Source: Lineolata rhizophorae (lineage: Eukaryota; Ascomycota; Dothideomycetes; Lineolatales; Lineolataceae). Taken from it: a stretch of 64,000 bases of DNA. The stretch lies in contig MU001671.1 of the NCBI GenBank assembly GCA_010093515.1, positions 1,324,535 through 1,388,534 of the forward strand. Direction: 5' to 3'. Under the pieces are notes generated by a model, which was given only the letters and a program-made list of their open reading frames with translations, did no database searches and was not told where the DNA came from. Positions 45,221 to 56,594 of the stretch are shown one piece after another (positions within the stretch are counted from its first letter, which is position 1; every line of letters begins with the position of its first letter). Position numbers and translations under genes: made by a program.

Positions 45221-48200
45221 CTACATGTCTACGCTGTCGTTAAATCGCAATACGCCGTTTCCCTTTAGCACGCCGTCAACGCCCGTCTGGGCGCTGGCAG
45301 CGCTGCTGGCCGAAGCTTGTGTTGCAGGAGGTTCGCCCGAAACATCGCTGATGAGAACGAGGCCGGCGACTTTGATGGAGCGGATGAGAGCGGGCGCAAG
45401 TTGCTTTGGAAGGAGCAAAGACTCTTGTCAGTTGGCGTCCAAGAAATAGGAGGGAGACTACGTAACATACCAGTAACCGCGAGCTGCAGATGACGCCCAT
45501 AAAGTTGTTGTTCTGCGCAATCTGCACGGCCTCTTTGACTGAAATAGACATCTGCCCACTCTTCTCCGCGCGAACACCCGGCTCCGCGCCGAGTTCGTTG
45601 CACAGAAGCACTGGGTCTGCAGCCCCGAGGAAAGGGTCTAAATTAGCGCACTAAAGCTTGCTCGTAAAAGAAAAACAAGGGCCCACTCACAGTTCGGCTG
45701 CTTCCAATTCAATGCCGTGCAAATCTGCGGATTAAAGCTCGAAAAGACGACGCTCCTGATGGATCCCGGCGCGCCAGCTTCCGCCAGGCTCATTCCTCCA
45801 CCAACCTCACTTGTGCCCTCGTTATTCCTCTCGCGCAGCGCCCTCGCGTGTTCAAACACGACGTCGAGCAGCGCGTCCGCGGCGTCGTTGATGTTCGCCG
45901 TGTGCCCGAGCCGAAGCCCTTCTTCCTCCGCCATGCTCGGATACAAGACGTGCAGCTCGACGTGAACTGAGGGCGGCAGCGCGGCGAGCGCCTCGGAAAG
46001 GGTCACGAACGAGGATTCGAGCAGCTCGAATAGGGCGGGCAAGTCGACAGCGGGGCCGGCGAGTAGGCGCGGCAGCGCGGCCCCAAGCATCGGTGCTTCG
46101 CTGGCCGCCCGACGCTGTCTGCCGATGGAGGCGAACTGGTCGAGCGTCAGGCTATTGATAGGCACTACGAGACCGTGGTGTGAGAGTTTCCAGCGCGGGT
46201 ACAGAATAGGCACGCCGTCGGCAGTGATCTGCACGCTCAGCCGGACGTAGTCGCCGCTCAGGCTAGAGCCCGTAACGAGCGTTGACGGATGCGCCTCGTC
46301 GTGGTGGCCGCCGTTGCTTTGCGAGCCGCTGCCCGTGGCCTTCCAATATGTGGCAAAGTGGGTGATCTCGAGCGGTGTTCCGCGGAATGGTTTGACAACC
46401 TGGAACGCGAAGCTGATGCGACCAATCGCGCGGAGACGCGGGTCGAACAACTCGAGGTGCCAGTGGCCCGAGCTACTGGCGCGATCCGTAAAAACTTTGG
46501 AGCTCGCCGCGGTACGAGCGATGACTTTTGACCCGAAAGTCGGGAAGATGTCGAAGTCAATTGAAAAGGTGTCCAGATTATCGATCTGGAACGAGATGAC
46601 TTTGAATTCGTCTTGGATAGGGAGAAGGATATTGCGGGGGACGAGGTCGGAGGATTTGGATGAGATGGTCAGGCGAGCAGCGGGGTACTTGGTGTTATCG
46701 TAAAATTGTATCGCGGATGAGGCGGGCTCGCCAAAGCTGAGCACGACATACGTCTTGCCTTCGAGAAAATTGTGGCCGTATCGCCGAGGTATAATCGGAG
46801 GGGGTAGTACAATTTCGGGAATGGCTTCGATATTCGACGGCATTGGCGCCGGAGTAAGGCTCGGCGGGGCTGCAGCTGCAGGACGCCGGGACGGAGGCAT
46901 TTGAGGAGACACTTGCTGCGGTAGAGAGAGTCCAAAACCTCGACCGACTTGCGCCAAATAGCTCATACACTCGTGGTGGCCTTCCCATATGGCGTAGTAC
47001 ATTGCGGGCAAGTGCTTCTCATCCTCGATGTCTGGATCCGCACCACAATTGAGCAACGCTCTAAGACACTCGACCTTGCCTTCACTCGCGGCATAAAAAA
47101 GGGGTGTCCATCGGTAGACTTTGTCGGGCTGATTCAGATCTGCTCCGTAATCTTTCAGAAGATTTACCAGTTGAGGATTCTTCCCAGACCTGGCGACTTG
47201 GTGTTGAGGATAGAGTCCCTCCGCATCCGGGAGAATTTGAGGCTTTCCCTTGAGCAAAAGCTCGACTATTTCCGCGGAGCCGTGCTGACAGGCTAGGTTT
47301 AGAGGAATATGGTCCGATCCGGTCGCAGGGTTACAGGAAGCATTGCAGGAGAGCATGACCTTCACGCACTCAAGCTCCGAGTGCGCGATGCCGTGTATGA
47401 GGGGAGTGAACTTGTCCAAGTCTTGCGCATCAATGGTATCCGGACCTGCTCGGATGAGCGTATCGATTATGTCTACATGGCCGTGCATGCATGCATAATG
47501 AAGAGGAATGCGTCCGTAGACGTCCGTGGCGCGCACGTCTACATTCTGTGAGAGTCCGAGCTCGAGAAGAACCTTGCGGCCTGAAATAGCGGCTTTGTGT
47601 AGGATGTTACGTTGATTTATCTCGTCTACTTCGTCGAGCCTGACGAGTTTGGTCTCGAAGATGGGCTGTAATGTCTGCTCAGGGGCTTCATCGGCTGTAC
47701 TCAAGAACGCTCTTGTAAGCCTCTCCTCGGCGTTTGGGAGACTTGTGACGCGACCGATCCACTCTTGGACGGCGGAAACGTTGCCTGCAGAAATGGCTTC
47801 TAGCACTTGGGGATCTATCTCCGTTTCTTCGAAGAACCCTCCGGATGCGCCGGGATCCCGAGGAGTGTACTGTCCCTGCTCGCCTTCCGCCCAGTCGGCG
47901 AGATCGAGTCGGTGGGTGGTGGCCTGATCGGACAGGTTGCTGATGACATCGCGGTTAAAACAGGGTTGTACGTCGACGGCTCGAGCCAGGAAAATTTCCT
48001 TCTCCTCTGACTAGAAAAAAACGTTAGGCATCGAAAGAAGCACCCAAGTAGCCGTTCGAGCGACGTAAAAGCGACAGTATGCATACCTTTGAAGTTTTAT
48101 CCCACTAGATAGACTAAATTAGCTAAAATTGTACGACACATTGCTGAGCAACACTGGGCTAAGCGAACCTTTTTTAGGATCTTTGAGAAAGCTTGGCCAT

Positions 48201-49030
48201 TGATCTCGACGAATTGCTAGAATGGGCGTCAACTACGTCTTCCGGCTTCGGCGAGTTTGGTAAAACAGGTTTGATTTTCCCACCTGAAGTTTGTCAAGAT
48301 CCGAGTTGAACTGCTGTAACCCTTCGTTCAAGGCGATGAAGTTGAATGATAGCTTGGACGCAGACGTGGATTGGGCCTGCATGGACTTCTTCTTCTCTAG
48401 TAAAGTCTCCAGTCTTAACTTGAGCTATGGTGCAGTTCAGTATCGGAGTAAAAGTTAATGAGTCAGACTTTGATCGACGAACCTCACCCTCCTTTTGAAG
48501 GTAAAACTTGTTGACTTTCTCGAGCTCGCGATCCTTAGAAAACACACGCCGTGTTAGCAATGTAGACAATTTTGGCTACTGCCGTTGCACTTTTAGCAGG
48601 GCAAGAGTTCGAGTGGTCGTACGAGTCGGAAGAAAAATGTGGCTTTGTTCGCCTGAAGCGCAGCCGGTCGATCGAGCAGCTCCGAGCCTTGTGCGACGGC
48701 ACCATCTTGAGCTTGGATGACGGGACTGGCACTCAACTGTTTGATGAGCTAAACTGAAGTCAGTATGTTCTTGTCGTAGGGCTCTTCTAGGATGGGAGCT
48801 AATATCTGCGGGACGCTAGTGGGATTTAACCTTTTTGAGGGCCTTGTAGTCGACGAAGCTGGCCGCGTACTCGGGGATTTCGAGCTGGCGCCTCTGGATA
48901 TACTTGCCAAACTTCCTGGTAAAACGGGGCTCGTCAGAATGGACGAGCAGCGAGGGCGTCGGCGAAGGGGACGAGCGCCGGCTTTCTCCAGGAGCCGCCA
49001 AAGGCTCCATAAGGGCTCGAAAACATACAT
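45221..49030 (-). CDS. nuc-2: Phosphate-sensing CDK inhibitor NUC-2/PHO81 (SPX-ankyrin-GDPD)
   Basis: Inhibits the PHO80/PHO85-type cyclin-CDK when phosphate is low, freeing the bHLH activator NUC-1/PHO4. Ten coding exons: 49029-49030, 48831-48915, 48623-48748, 48483-48533, 48284-48424, 48169-48216, 48087-48104, 45691-48010, 45471-45616, 45221-45403. They give 1039 residues (Neurospora about 1066). The start codon is split: AT ends exon 1 before GTATGT, and G opens exon 2 after TTTTACCAG, giving the SPX opening KFGKYIQRRQLEIPEYAASF. SPX (1 to about 155) includes LIKQLSAS and KATFFFRL...ELEKVNKFYLQKE. Ankyrin repeats span about 280-500 (TPLFYAASEGKVECLRALL). The C-terminal GDPD-like domain lacks catalytic residues (RLSVQITADGVPILYPRW in place of E.D...HD), so it is probably regulatory. 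Exon 7 is only 18 nt. Confidence 0.95.
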
Positions 49031-51504
49031 GTTGCAAGCAGGAGGCCAGGGAATACCAGAAGGTGTGCGCCTTGAGACGCCTCCCTGGAGATCGTCCGTA
49101 GGGCCCGACCCAGTCCCCGGGCGAGAGGGGGGGTAGCTTGTGCTGGCCTAAGCGAGCAACGGAAGCTGCAAAAGCCCGCCGCAGCGGCCGTGACGCCTTT
49201 CTCGGGGAGGGCCGAGGGCGGCCGGACTGCAAAGGGAAGCGAACGAGAGGCTCGGGGGAGGTCAGCGGCCAGCCAGGCTCCGCGCCTGCGCACACACACG
49301 CGCGCACAGAGCTCACTCCTTCACGTAGACTGCTCCGCAAACCGGACGATCTTCCTCTTCGCAGGGTACGACCAGGGGTGGAGCGTGCGGGCTTGCCAGC
49401 GGGCGGGCCGCCGAGGCCGGGCGGGAGACCCCAGTGGCTGCTTCGAGGGTTATGCAGCGCGGCACGGCGCGGCAGCCTGAGAGGGGGCTTGAGATCTGCA
49501 GGCCCGGCAGGCGGAAACGTGGGATATAAAGGCGCGGTGATTTGATGGGGGCTGGCCGGGCGGGCGGGTGTTGCGCGAGGGCGGGCAGGGCGTGGGCGGC
49601 GCGAGCGGAAGACAGAGATGGAAAGAGCGATGGCCGCAACCAAGCGAGCCTCTTTAGAATAAAATAAAAAGCTTGTAGGGAGTCGTAGGAAGGACACGGC
49701 GACGCCTCGTGGCCGTCGATGATAAGTAGAGGAAAAAAGCCCCGGCCCACCAAGGCGGCCGTAGGGGAATATTTCACCTTCGCAGCGTGCTGTCTTCATG
49801 CCCCCTTCCTCTCTTAGTACCTACGTCGTCCAGGCCAGCGGCCCTTGCAGCCCGCCTGGTGACTGGCCCGGCGCCGGGGCGGGCGCGTCCGCTGGCTAAT
49901 GTTGCGCGGCGGGCAGCAACATCGAGTTAGCGGTGCGCAGCGGGGCGGGCGTTGGCTGGCGAAGCCCCAGCAGGGGCCCGCGAGGGACGATGCCGGGAGA
50001 ACTAGAGCAAAACAGGGCGCTGGGGGAGCGTGATGGATAGTCGGGAGTCCCGCCAGGAAAACCGCCGCGCGCAGGCGCAGAAAACACTGCTTCCGCACGG
50101 CGGAAAGCACCAACCAATCGATCCGGAACGTGGTGCTCTTAGCCTGCGCTGCTTGGGCCCAAGGGCCGGGGTATGTGGGCCAGCGCAAACCTGCCCTGCA
50201 ATCTATCGACCGCAACCTGTCCGGCCGAGCCAAATGGGTTAAAAAAGGGCCCTTCAAGCCGGTATCGCCAAGTGACGGTTGCTTCCCAGCGTCGGCACCG
50301 TCGCCCGTTGGCTGCCCTCTCGCTCCGCAGAATTGTGCCCGGATATGGCTCCGTGAACGGCATTGACTGCGATGTGTGGGGAGGTCCCCGAGGGGACTAT
50401 TATGTAATGCCCGGTGGCTGTTCTAGGCTCCTCGGGCTCTTGGCTTCGAACCGTCTACCCGAGCAGACGTCGTCCAAGAGAGCACGTCTTCGACGGCCAA
50501 AGCGCGTGCTCGCCCCCTTCTGCGCTCGCTGCGGATGATCCGCGGCTCTGAGATCTACGGTGTGCTCAAACCGCAAACCGGGGCTGGGCGCCTTAGCCGG
50601 GCCGGTAGGGCTGTTCTCTGGACCGAATCCTACATACGAGCCATTGTCGTGCGTCTTGATAGGCCCGCCTGCTGTTGCGGATCCTTCGTGTGGCTAATGT
50701 GGCGCTTTGTATTTGTCACGACGAAGCTTTTGGCTTTGTGCTCTCCACTTGTGATTCTAGTCGTTATTATTTCCGGGAGTGGTCTCTGACTATCCTCCAC
50801 ACGTATGTAGAATCGTATAGTCCCATGGCTAGGATTGATAACATTTTTGAATCTCAGAAATGACCAGGTGACCGAGTTACTGCAGCCTTTCCTAAGAGTT
50901 TCTCGGAAATCTTAAGATGTCGAATATTTGTTTCGATTCGATGCTATTAAAGTATACCGTAGTAGTCTCGAAGAGCGCCTCATTCTTGGTTTGCTAACTG
51001 CTGCGCATCGCCGTACTCTATTCCCCTCACAAATTCTATCATGCAATCAATTCGTGAACATTCAAGCTCTGCATCGTTGAACAGTTCGCGCTTAAGTATG
51101 TGGGCGTGGTCCCGGCCCGGCGGCTCGCTAACTTTAAAATCAACGTCAAACGTGGTTCCCAAGGACCTGGGTTCATGATTTTGGCATTGCTTGTTCAGGG
51201 AAAGAGCGTGGTCAGCAAATGAGCCAGAACACCCCCTCTCTACAGAGGTGTCCCTTGAAAGTGTGAAGTTTTTTAGCCGGCGAAGAGTAGCGCATATGGG
51301 GGATATTCAATATGGGACATTTCTTGCCGTGTGAGGCGCACGGTACTAACATAGCACTGTTTTACTAGGCTCGAGGTAGTACGTAGTAGGTCTAGGACTT
51401 CACTAGAGCATTTTCCGCCCAGTTCCCGCGCACAGCGCGACAGGAGCGGCTCGAACCAGAACGCCAACGCCAGCGCTATGCACGAAATTCTGCGTACAGC
51501 CCAC
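49031..51504. other. nuc-2 upstream region and 3' flank of SWC4
   Basis: About 2.5 kb. 49031-50600 is GC-rich promoter-like DNA with no supported gene. An in-frame open stretch upstream of the SPX exon exists only because the first intron happens to lack stops. From 50780 the DNA becomes AT-richer. An open minus-strand frame of 108 codons without ATG (50980-51306) is noted in Part 2. Confidence 0.45.
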
Positions 51505-53759
51505 TTAGGTCCTCGCCCTTTTCGCGCTTTTGCTGCTCGCCCCGCTCAGTACGCTCGCGCTGCGCTTCTGGCCCGTGGAACTCTGCCGTTGCTGCGCCGC
51601 TGCTGCCGGAGCATGCTTTGACGGGTCGATCACGTCGACTTCGTCCTCGCCCTCGGCGTCGTCGTCGTCTTCCTCATCCGCATCCGCGTCCGCATCTGGA
51701 TCGGCATCGGCATCAGCATCGGCGTCGGCATCGTCGTCGCCTCTGGCATCCGCGTCTGCTTCAACCTCGCCATTGCCCTTGGCATCAGGCTTGTCATCCT
51801 CGGCCGGGTCAGCCTTGTCCCCATCTGCATCCTTCATCTCAGTATCGGCGGGTTCCGCAGGAGCCTTGTCATTCTCTTTCGCGCTTGCATCAGCGTTTTC
51901 TTTAGCTGCGTCTGCACCATCTGGTTTCTCCCCTGGCATCTCCTTGCTGGTCTCCTCTGCACCGTCCTCCTTCTCCTCCTTCCCCTCCCCCTCCTCCTTT
52001 TCGGCCATGACGATGCCCCTCTCCGCCCTCAACACCTTAAGCTCATTCGTCTGCTTCTCCAGTACCTTCCTCAGATCCAACATCTTGGTAATCTTGCCCA
52101 CCAGGGCCGCATACGCCTCGCACACGCGCGTCGTCGGCAGCACAAAGTCCGGGATGCCCAGCTCCGCCAGCGCCGTTGCAATCTTCTGCGTCTGGATCGC
52201 CGACTTGGCCTGCCGCAGCTTTTGCAGCCGGTCCGTCCGGAACGTGACGCCTGACGAGAGCCGCTCGTGCGTCGATACGCCGAATCGCGCCGCCGCCCGC
52301 GGCGCCAGCGTGCGCGACGGCTCCTTGGGCGCCGGTTGGTGGTGTCCCGGCCCATGTTGCTGGTGAGCGGCGCTGCCATGCACTAGGGAGCCCTTACGCG
52401 CACTTCCGCCGCTCCCGAGCAACGAGTTGCGGTGCGCTTCTGCTGACGTGGGCGTCTGGCCGGGACCGCCGGCCGCGGCGGTAGCGGCCGCGGCCGAATG
52501 TCCGCCTAGCGCGTCGGCCGGTAGCGACAGACGGCCGCGCTTCTTCGAGCGATCCGCCTGGAAGAGCTGGTTGAAGAGCATGGCGAGCGCGGTGGACGAG
52601 TCGTATTGGTTGGAGCCGGGTGCGGCGCGCGGGGCCTCGAGGCGGGCGCGGACCTCGGCACGCTCCGCCTCGAAGCGGGTTTGGTTGGTGGTGATGCGCT
52701 GGAGCTCGGCCAGTAGGAGCTCCTCCTCCTTGATCTCTTCTCGAGTGCGGTTAAGGAGCTGCTCGGCGACCTCCTTGCGCTGCCGCTCTTGCGCCGGGTT
52801 GAACTTGGCGAGCATCTCGTGCAGCGCGAACTCGGCAGGATCCATTTCGCTGACGGGGGTGTGAAGCTCCATGACGCGCGCGCAGATGTTGTAATAGCGT
52901 GCTTTTAGGTCGTCGGCAGTACGCGGCGGGGCTCCGGCCTTTTGCAACGCCATTTTGTCTTCCAAAGTACCATCCTGCGACTCCGCTTTTGTGTTTTGTG
53001 ATTGGAAATCGTACCGGTCTGCGATGACGGGCCAGCGCTGGTAATACTCCTTTACCAACCCAATTAAATAGTCTGTTTCTTCCCTACTCCAATCGTTACT
53101 CCGCATGTACAAGTCGTACTCCTCGTCAGAGAATGCCGGCGCATCAATCTCCACATTGTACTTCGCGTAAGGATACTCCGCTAGTGGAATTTGGTGCTCC
53201 ACGACGTCACCGTTCGTGCCCTCCTTATTTTGCCCGCCGTCTTCGCCTTCGGCACCTGCCATCGGGGTATCGCCTTGTCCATCAACTGCCTGTGACACTT
53301 CACCGCCAACACTCTTCCCGTGCGGCTTACGCACCCAGTGCTTGAGAACAAGACCATCTTTTCGCGCCGGGTTGATGAAGGGAGACCATTCCCAAGGGCT
53401 CGGTCGGAAGTGGCGTTGGGGCTTTGCGAGGTAGGTTTTCTGTACGTCCACGACAGCGACTGGCGGTGCGCGTTCGCCATGAAGGGCGAGAAGTTCGCGA
53501 TTCATTCCGGCTGCAAATTGCGAAGCATTAAAATCAAGCTCAGCAATATCGAACACATAATAGATCACAAGGCACAGCGATATTTTCCGCGGCGTAGAAC
53601 CGCTCTACGCCTTGGTTATTTTGCTGCGAAGGTGCACATACTTGGTCGCCTTCCTAGCCCGCCACCACCCCCTCCTTTCTTCTTGTTCGGTGCAGTTGCA
53701 GCGGGCGCTGCGCCAGCTTCTAGACCCATGATATCCCGCACATCCTTGCTCGACGCCAT
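51505..53759 (-). CDS. SWC4: SWR1-complex protein 4 (DMAP1 homologue)
   Basis: Shared subunit of the SWR1 H2A.Z-exchange and NuA4 acetyltransferase complexes in the nucleus. Two exons (53642-53759, 51505-53510) with a 131-nt intron give 707 residues. Exon 1 begins MASSKDVRDIMGLEAGAAPA followed by NKKKGGGGGGLGRRP, the usual sordariomycete SWC4 start. Then come MNRELLALHGERAPP and FRPSPWEWSPFINPARKDGL with HWV. A SANT/Myb-like module follows near 178-230 (NDWSREETDYLIGLVKEYYQ, RWPVIADRYDF). A DMAP1-type coiled coil has LLNRTREEIKEEELLLAELQ. The C-terminal 200 residues are an acidic, Lys-punctuated tail with long Ala-Asp alternation, ending in the basic SAKRART. The family is about 450-700 residues, so the acidic tail is long but not unique. 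Confidence 0.94.
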
Positions 53760-54697
53760 CGTGGGCGCGTCGCCCTCGCCGAAGTAAAAATCAACTGGTG
53801 CGACTTGGTGCAGACGCTCCCGATAATAAAACAGGCCGCCCTTTTACAACAGTTCGTTGGCGCCGTTGTTTAGGAAGAATGGCGGGTCGGACGGCGGAGA
53901 CACGCGAGGTTGCCACGGACCAAAGTCGCGGTCGACGTTGGTGGTTCAGTGTCGGTTCGAGCGGGCCGACGCGGCGTAACGCGCACGCTATGTACGTAGT
54001 AAGCACCCGTCCACGTGATATATCACGTGTATTGTTCGCATTCTTGCTTTTCTCCGTATATTTGATTGTTAGATGCTTTTATCATCAACGGTTTATTTTG
54101 ATATCTACAACACATAAAATCACTTCAAAACTTTGTCATCGCATCAGAGCCATGTGATCTTGCGTGGGTTTTGCTCAGTCACTTGCGGAAAGTGTCTTTA
54201 GCCCGGTTCGCAATTCAAGTGCACATTGTCGCAACAAGATACGTCGTAGGTTTAATCAATTATTACAGCAACCTATGCTCGAGAAAAGTCTCGCGAGTCC
54301 AATATCAATACGGACAGAAACGAAAGACGATTCCTAAACCAAATCGGGGGTATATACCAGCCGAAGCATCAAGACGTCAAATAGGACAACTCATTCATGT
54401 CCTTCAATCTGAAACCTCTGAAAACAAGACACAGCCAGCGCCAACGCAAAGCCAAATCAACAAGCAGTGCAAACCATCCCTTCCAGTACAAGTCTTGATG
54501 CATACCTCCGAAGCCATCATCCCAAAGCGAAGTTAAAAACATTCTTATCCAGGAACAACTTGAACGTGCGAAGGGAAGAAGTGAACGAAGGACGCAACCA
54601 GAAAACGCCCAGTCGGGCAAAACCAGCGTCAGAATTAGTACGAGCCGCACTTGTACCCAATTTGCGCACATCTAGTGGACAATTCCACGTGCTTACA
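53760..54697. other. Intergenic: SWC4 promoter and GPC1 3' flank
   Basis: 938 nt. The first 250 nt upstream of SWC4 are mixed in composition and end in an 18-bp double E-box palindrome (54012-54029). From 54040 to 54690 the DNA is AT-rich with no supported gene. Confidence 0.55.
54012..54029. promoter_or_regulatory. Perfect palindrome with two CACGTG E-boxes
   Basis: CACGTGATATATCACGTG is an exact 18-bp palindrome with a CACGTG core at each end (54012-54017 and 54024-54029), about 250 nt upstream of the SWC4 start. CACGTG is bound by fungal bHLH factors such as CBF1/CPF1-type and PHO4/NUC-1-type proteins. Both halves also read TCACGTG or CACGTGA, the extended CBF1-like form. Which factor binds is inference. 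Confidence 0.6.
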
Positions 54698-56594
54698 CTA
54701 ATTCACCTCCACACCCGTGCTCTTCCCTCCACTCCCAATCGTCCCGTCGCTTTTCTCGTCTAGTAGCGGAATCTGCTCAATGCTACTCCTCCTTTTTTCA
54801 TCTTCGCATTCATTCCCAACCTTCTTCTCATCCGCCGCCTTCGCCGGCGCCGACATAGGCTGCACATTATCCGGCTTCTTTTCCATCTTCCCTTCGTCCT
54901 TCTCGGCCTCCTCGCCGCCTCTCTGGCTCGAATTCGACGGCCCAGCATCCGGCGAGCTCTGCCACTTAGCGACGTCCTGCTTGAGCGCCTCGAGCTCGCG
55001 CTGGAAGCGCTTGCCGTAGTATTCGATGTAGTAGGTGGCGCCGTTGTACACGCTCCAGGTGAAGACGGTCGCGAGGAACGCGGCCGAGGCCCAGCGCGAC
55101 CAAAACCATAGAGGGCACGGCACCATGGTGAGTAGCGCATATACGTACTGGATCAGCATGAAGGCGGCTTCTTGCAGTTGCTCTGGCAGCGAGAGCACGA
55201 GGCGTCCGATCCACGTTGGCGCGTACGACTTGCGCAGCCATGTGAAGGACGTAGGCCGTCCGGCGGCAATCTTCTCCCGCCGCCGCACCGTGATGAAGAA
55301 GTGGTAAGAAAGTTGCCAGATGGCGTAGGGGATAGTAGCGTAGATGATCATCTCCGAGAGGGTGTAGTGTTGAGGAGAAGACGGTTCAGAGTAAGCGATT
55401 GTGTGGATGGCAGGGAAGCGTTGGAGTTGGAGGGAAGGCGGAATTAGATGCACTAGGCAGTGCAGCGTGACGCAAGGCATGATATGGATAAAGAGGCTGG
55501 CAAGATGAACAGTTAGCTTGCTGTAAACGAGAGCCCATGAAATAAACGCACCTAGTCACTTTGTCGAGGGAATGGAATACAAGTGAGTTGCGCCACATAG
55601 CGATCGCAACCGCATTATTGCCAAAGGCAAGGCAGTAGGTGCTGATAAAGAGGCGCTTTGAATTTGGGAAGACCCATATACTGAGTATCAGGAGGAAGTT
55701 GGTATAGTAGCAGAGGTCGGCCAAGAAGTAGTGATAGCCGATCTTGTGGTACTTGTAGTAACGGATAGGCATGAAATAACACAGCTGTGCCGTGTACCAG
55801 TAGTGGAAATACTGAGGAAATGCGCCGATGAGGTAGCCGCTGACGAACACGTTGAGGACACCGGAGATGAAAGAGATCTTCTCCCGAATCGTCACAGCTT
55901 TACTGTCATCCCACTGCTTGCCTAGCCGGTCGACTCCATCGCGCATGCGCTTCTTGTACTTGTCAAGCTGATCATCGGCCGGTGTAGGGATCCGACGGCG
56001 CCACTCGTCCACGACGCGATCCTTGGCGTTAATACCTCGGCTCCGCAGCCGTTCCTGATGCCGCCGCACCTTTTCTCCCTGCGCTTGTAATGACGTTTGC
56101 AGCTTCTCTAATCGCGATGGCAGCGCCAGGTTTTCGAGGAAGTCAAATACGGTTAGCCGGTCAATGGGCGGTACGTATCCGTCGTCTTCATCCTGGCTGC
56201 TGCTCGAGAGGGACGTGCGGCGTGAGAGTGCGCGCGGTGTCTGCGAGAACGACGAAGGCGTCGCGATGCCGAGCCCGGAAGACTTAGATCCTGGAGATGT
56301 CGCCTGCGAGGTACGGTCTGTCTGCAACGCCGCGACGCCATGAGTCATATCGCCTGGAAGCACTTGCGCGGAGAGGCCCGAGTCGGTGCTAAGTTCGGGC
56401 TGCGATTTGGATTTTTGAGCGACGCTCGACACCGCAGCAGAAGAATCGGACGAAGCCAGCGGCGTCAAGGCCATCTCATCTTGAGCGCTCGTCATGACGG
56501 GCAGGTCTTCGGGAACAGAGCTGAGGCTGGAAGGAGTCCTGCGGTGAAAGGGCCGCGGGCCGGCTGGTCGCTTGGGGAAGGCTACCGCTATCAT
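54698..56594 (-). CDS. GPC1: Glycerophosphocholine acyltransferase 1
   Basis: Acylates glycerophosphocholine with acyl-CoA to lysophosphatidylcholine, part of a phosphatidylcholine deacylation-reacylation cycle in internal membranes. Two exons (55552-56594, 54698-55496) with a 55-nt intron give 613 residues. Residues 1-150 are a Ser/Thr-rich cytosolic head. The family core (formerly DUF2838) starts at VFDFLENLALPSRLEKLQTS. It runs through KISFISGVLNVFVSGYLIGA, YWYTAQLCYFMPIRYYKYH and YHYFLADLCYYTNFLLI. Further spans are NAVAIAMWRNSLVFHSLDK, IHIMPCVTLHCLVHLIPP, IIYATIPYAIWQLSYHFFI and AFLATVFTWSVYNGATYYIE. About seven or eight spans are visible. The C-terminus is charged and disordered. It matches yeast Gpc1 (YGR149W) in order and spacing. 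It is divergent from SMC1. Confidence 0.94.

Noticed and set aside
48816-49799. Long in-frame N-terminal extension of the SPX protein
   Set aside because: Sequence upstream of KFGKYIQRR is not conserved-looking, and a GTATGT...CAG intron restores the canonical Met-Lys-Phe-Gly start of SPX proteins.
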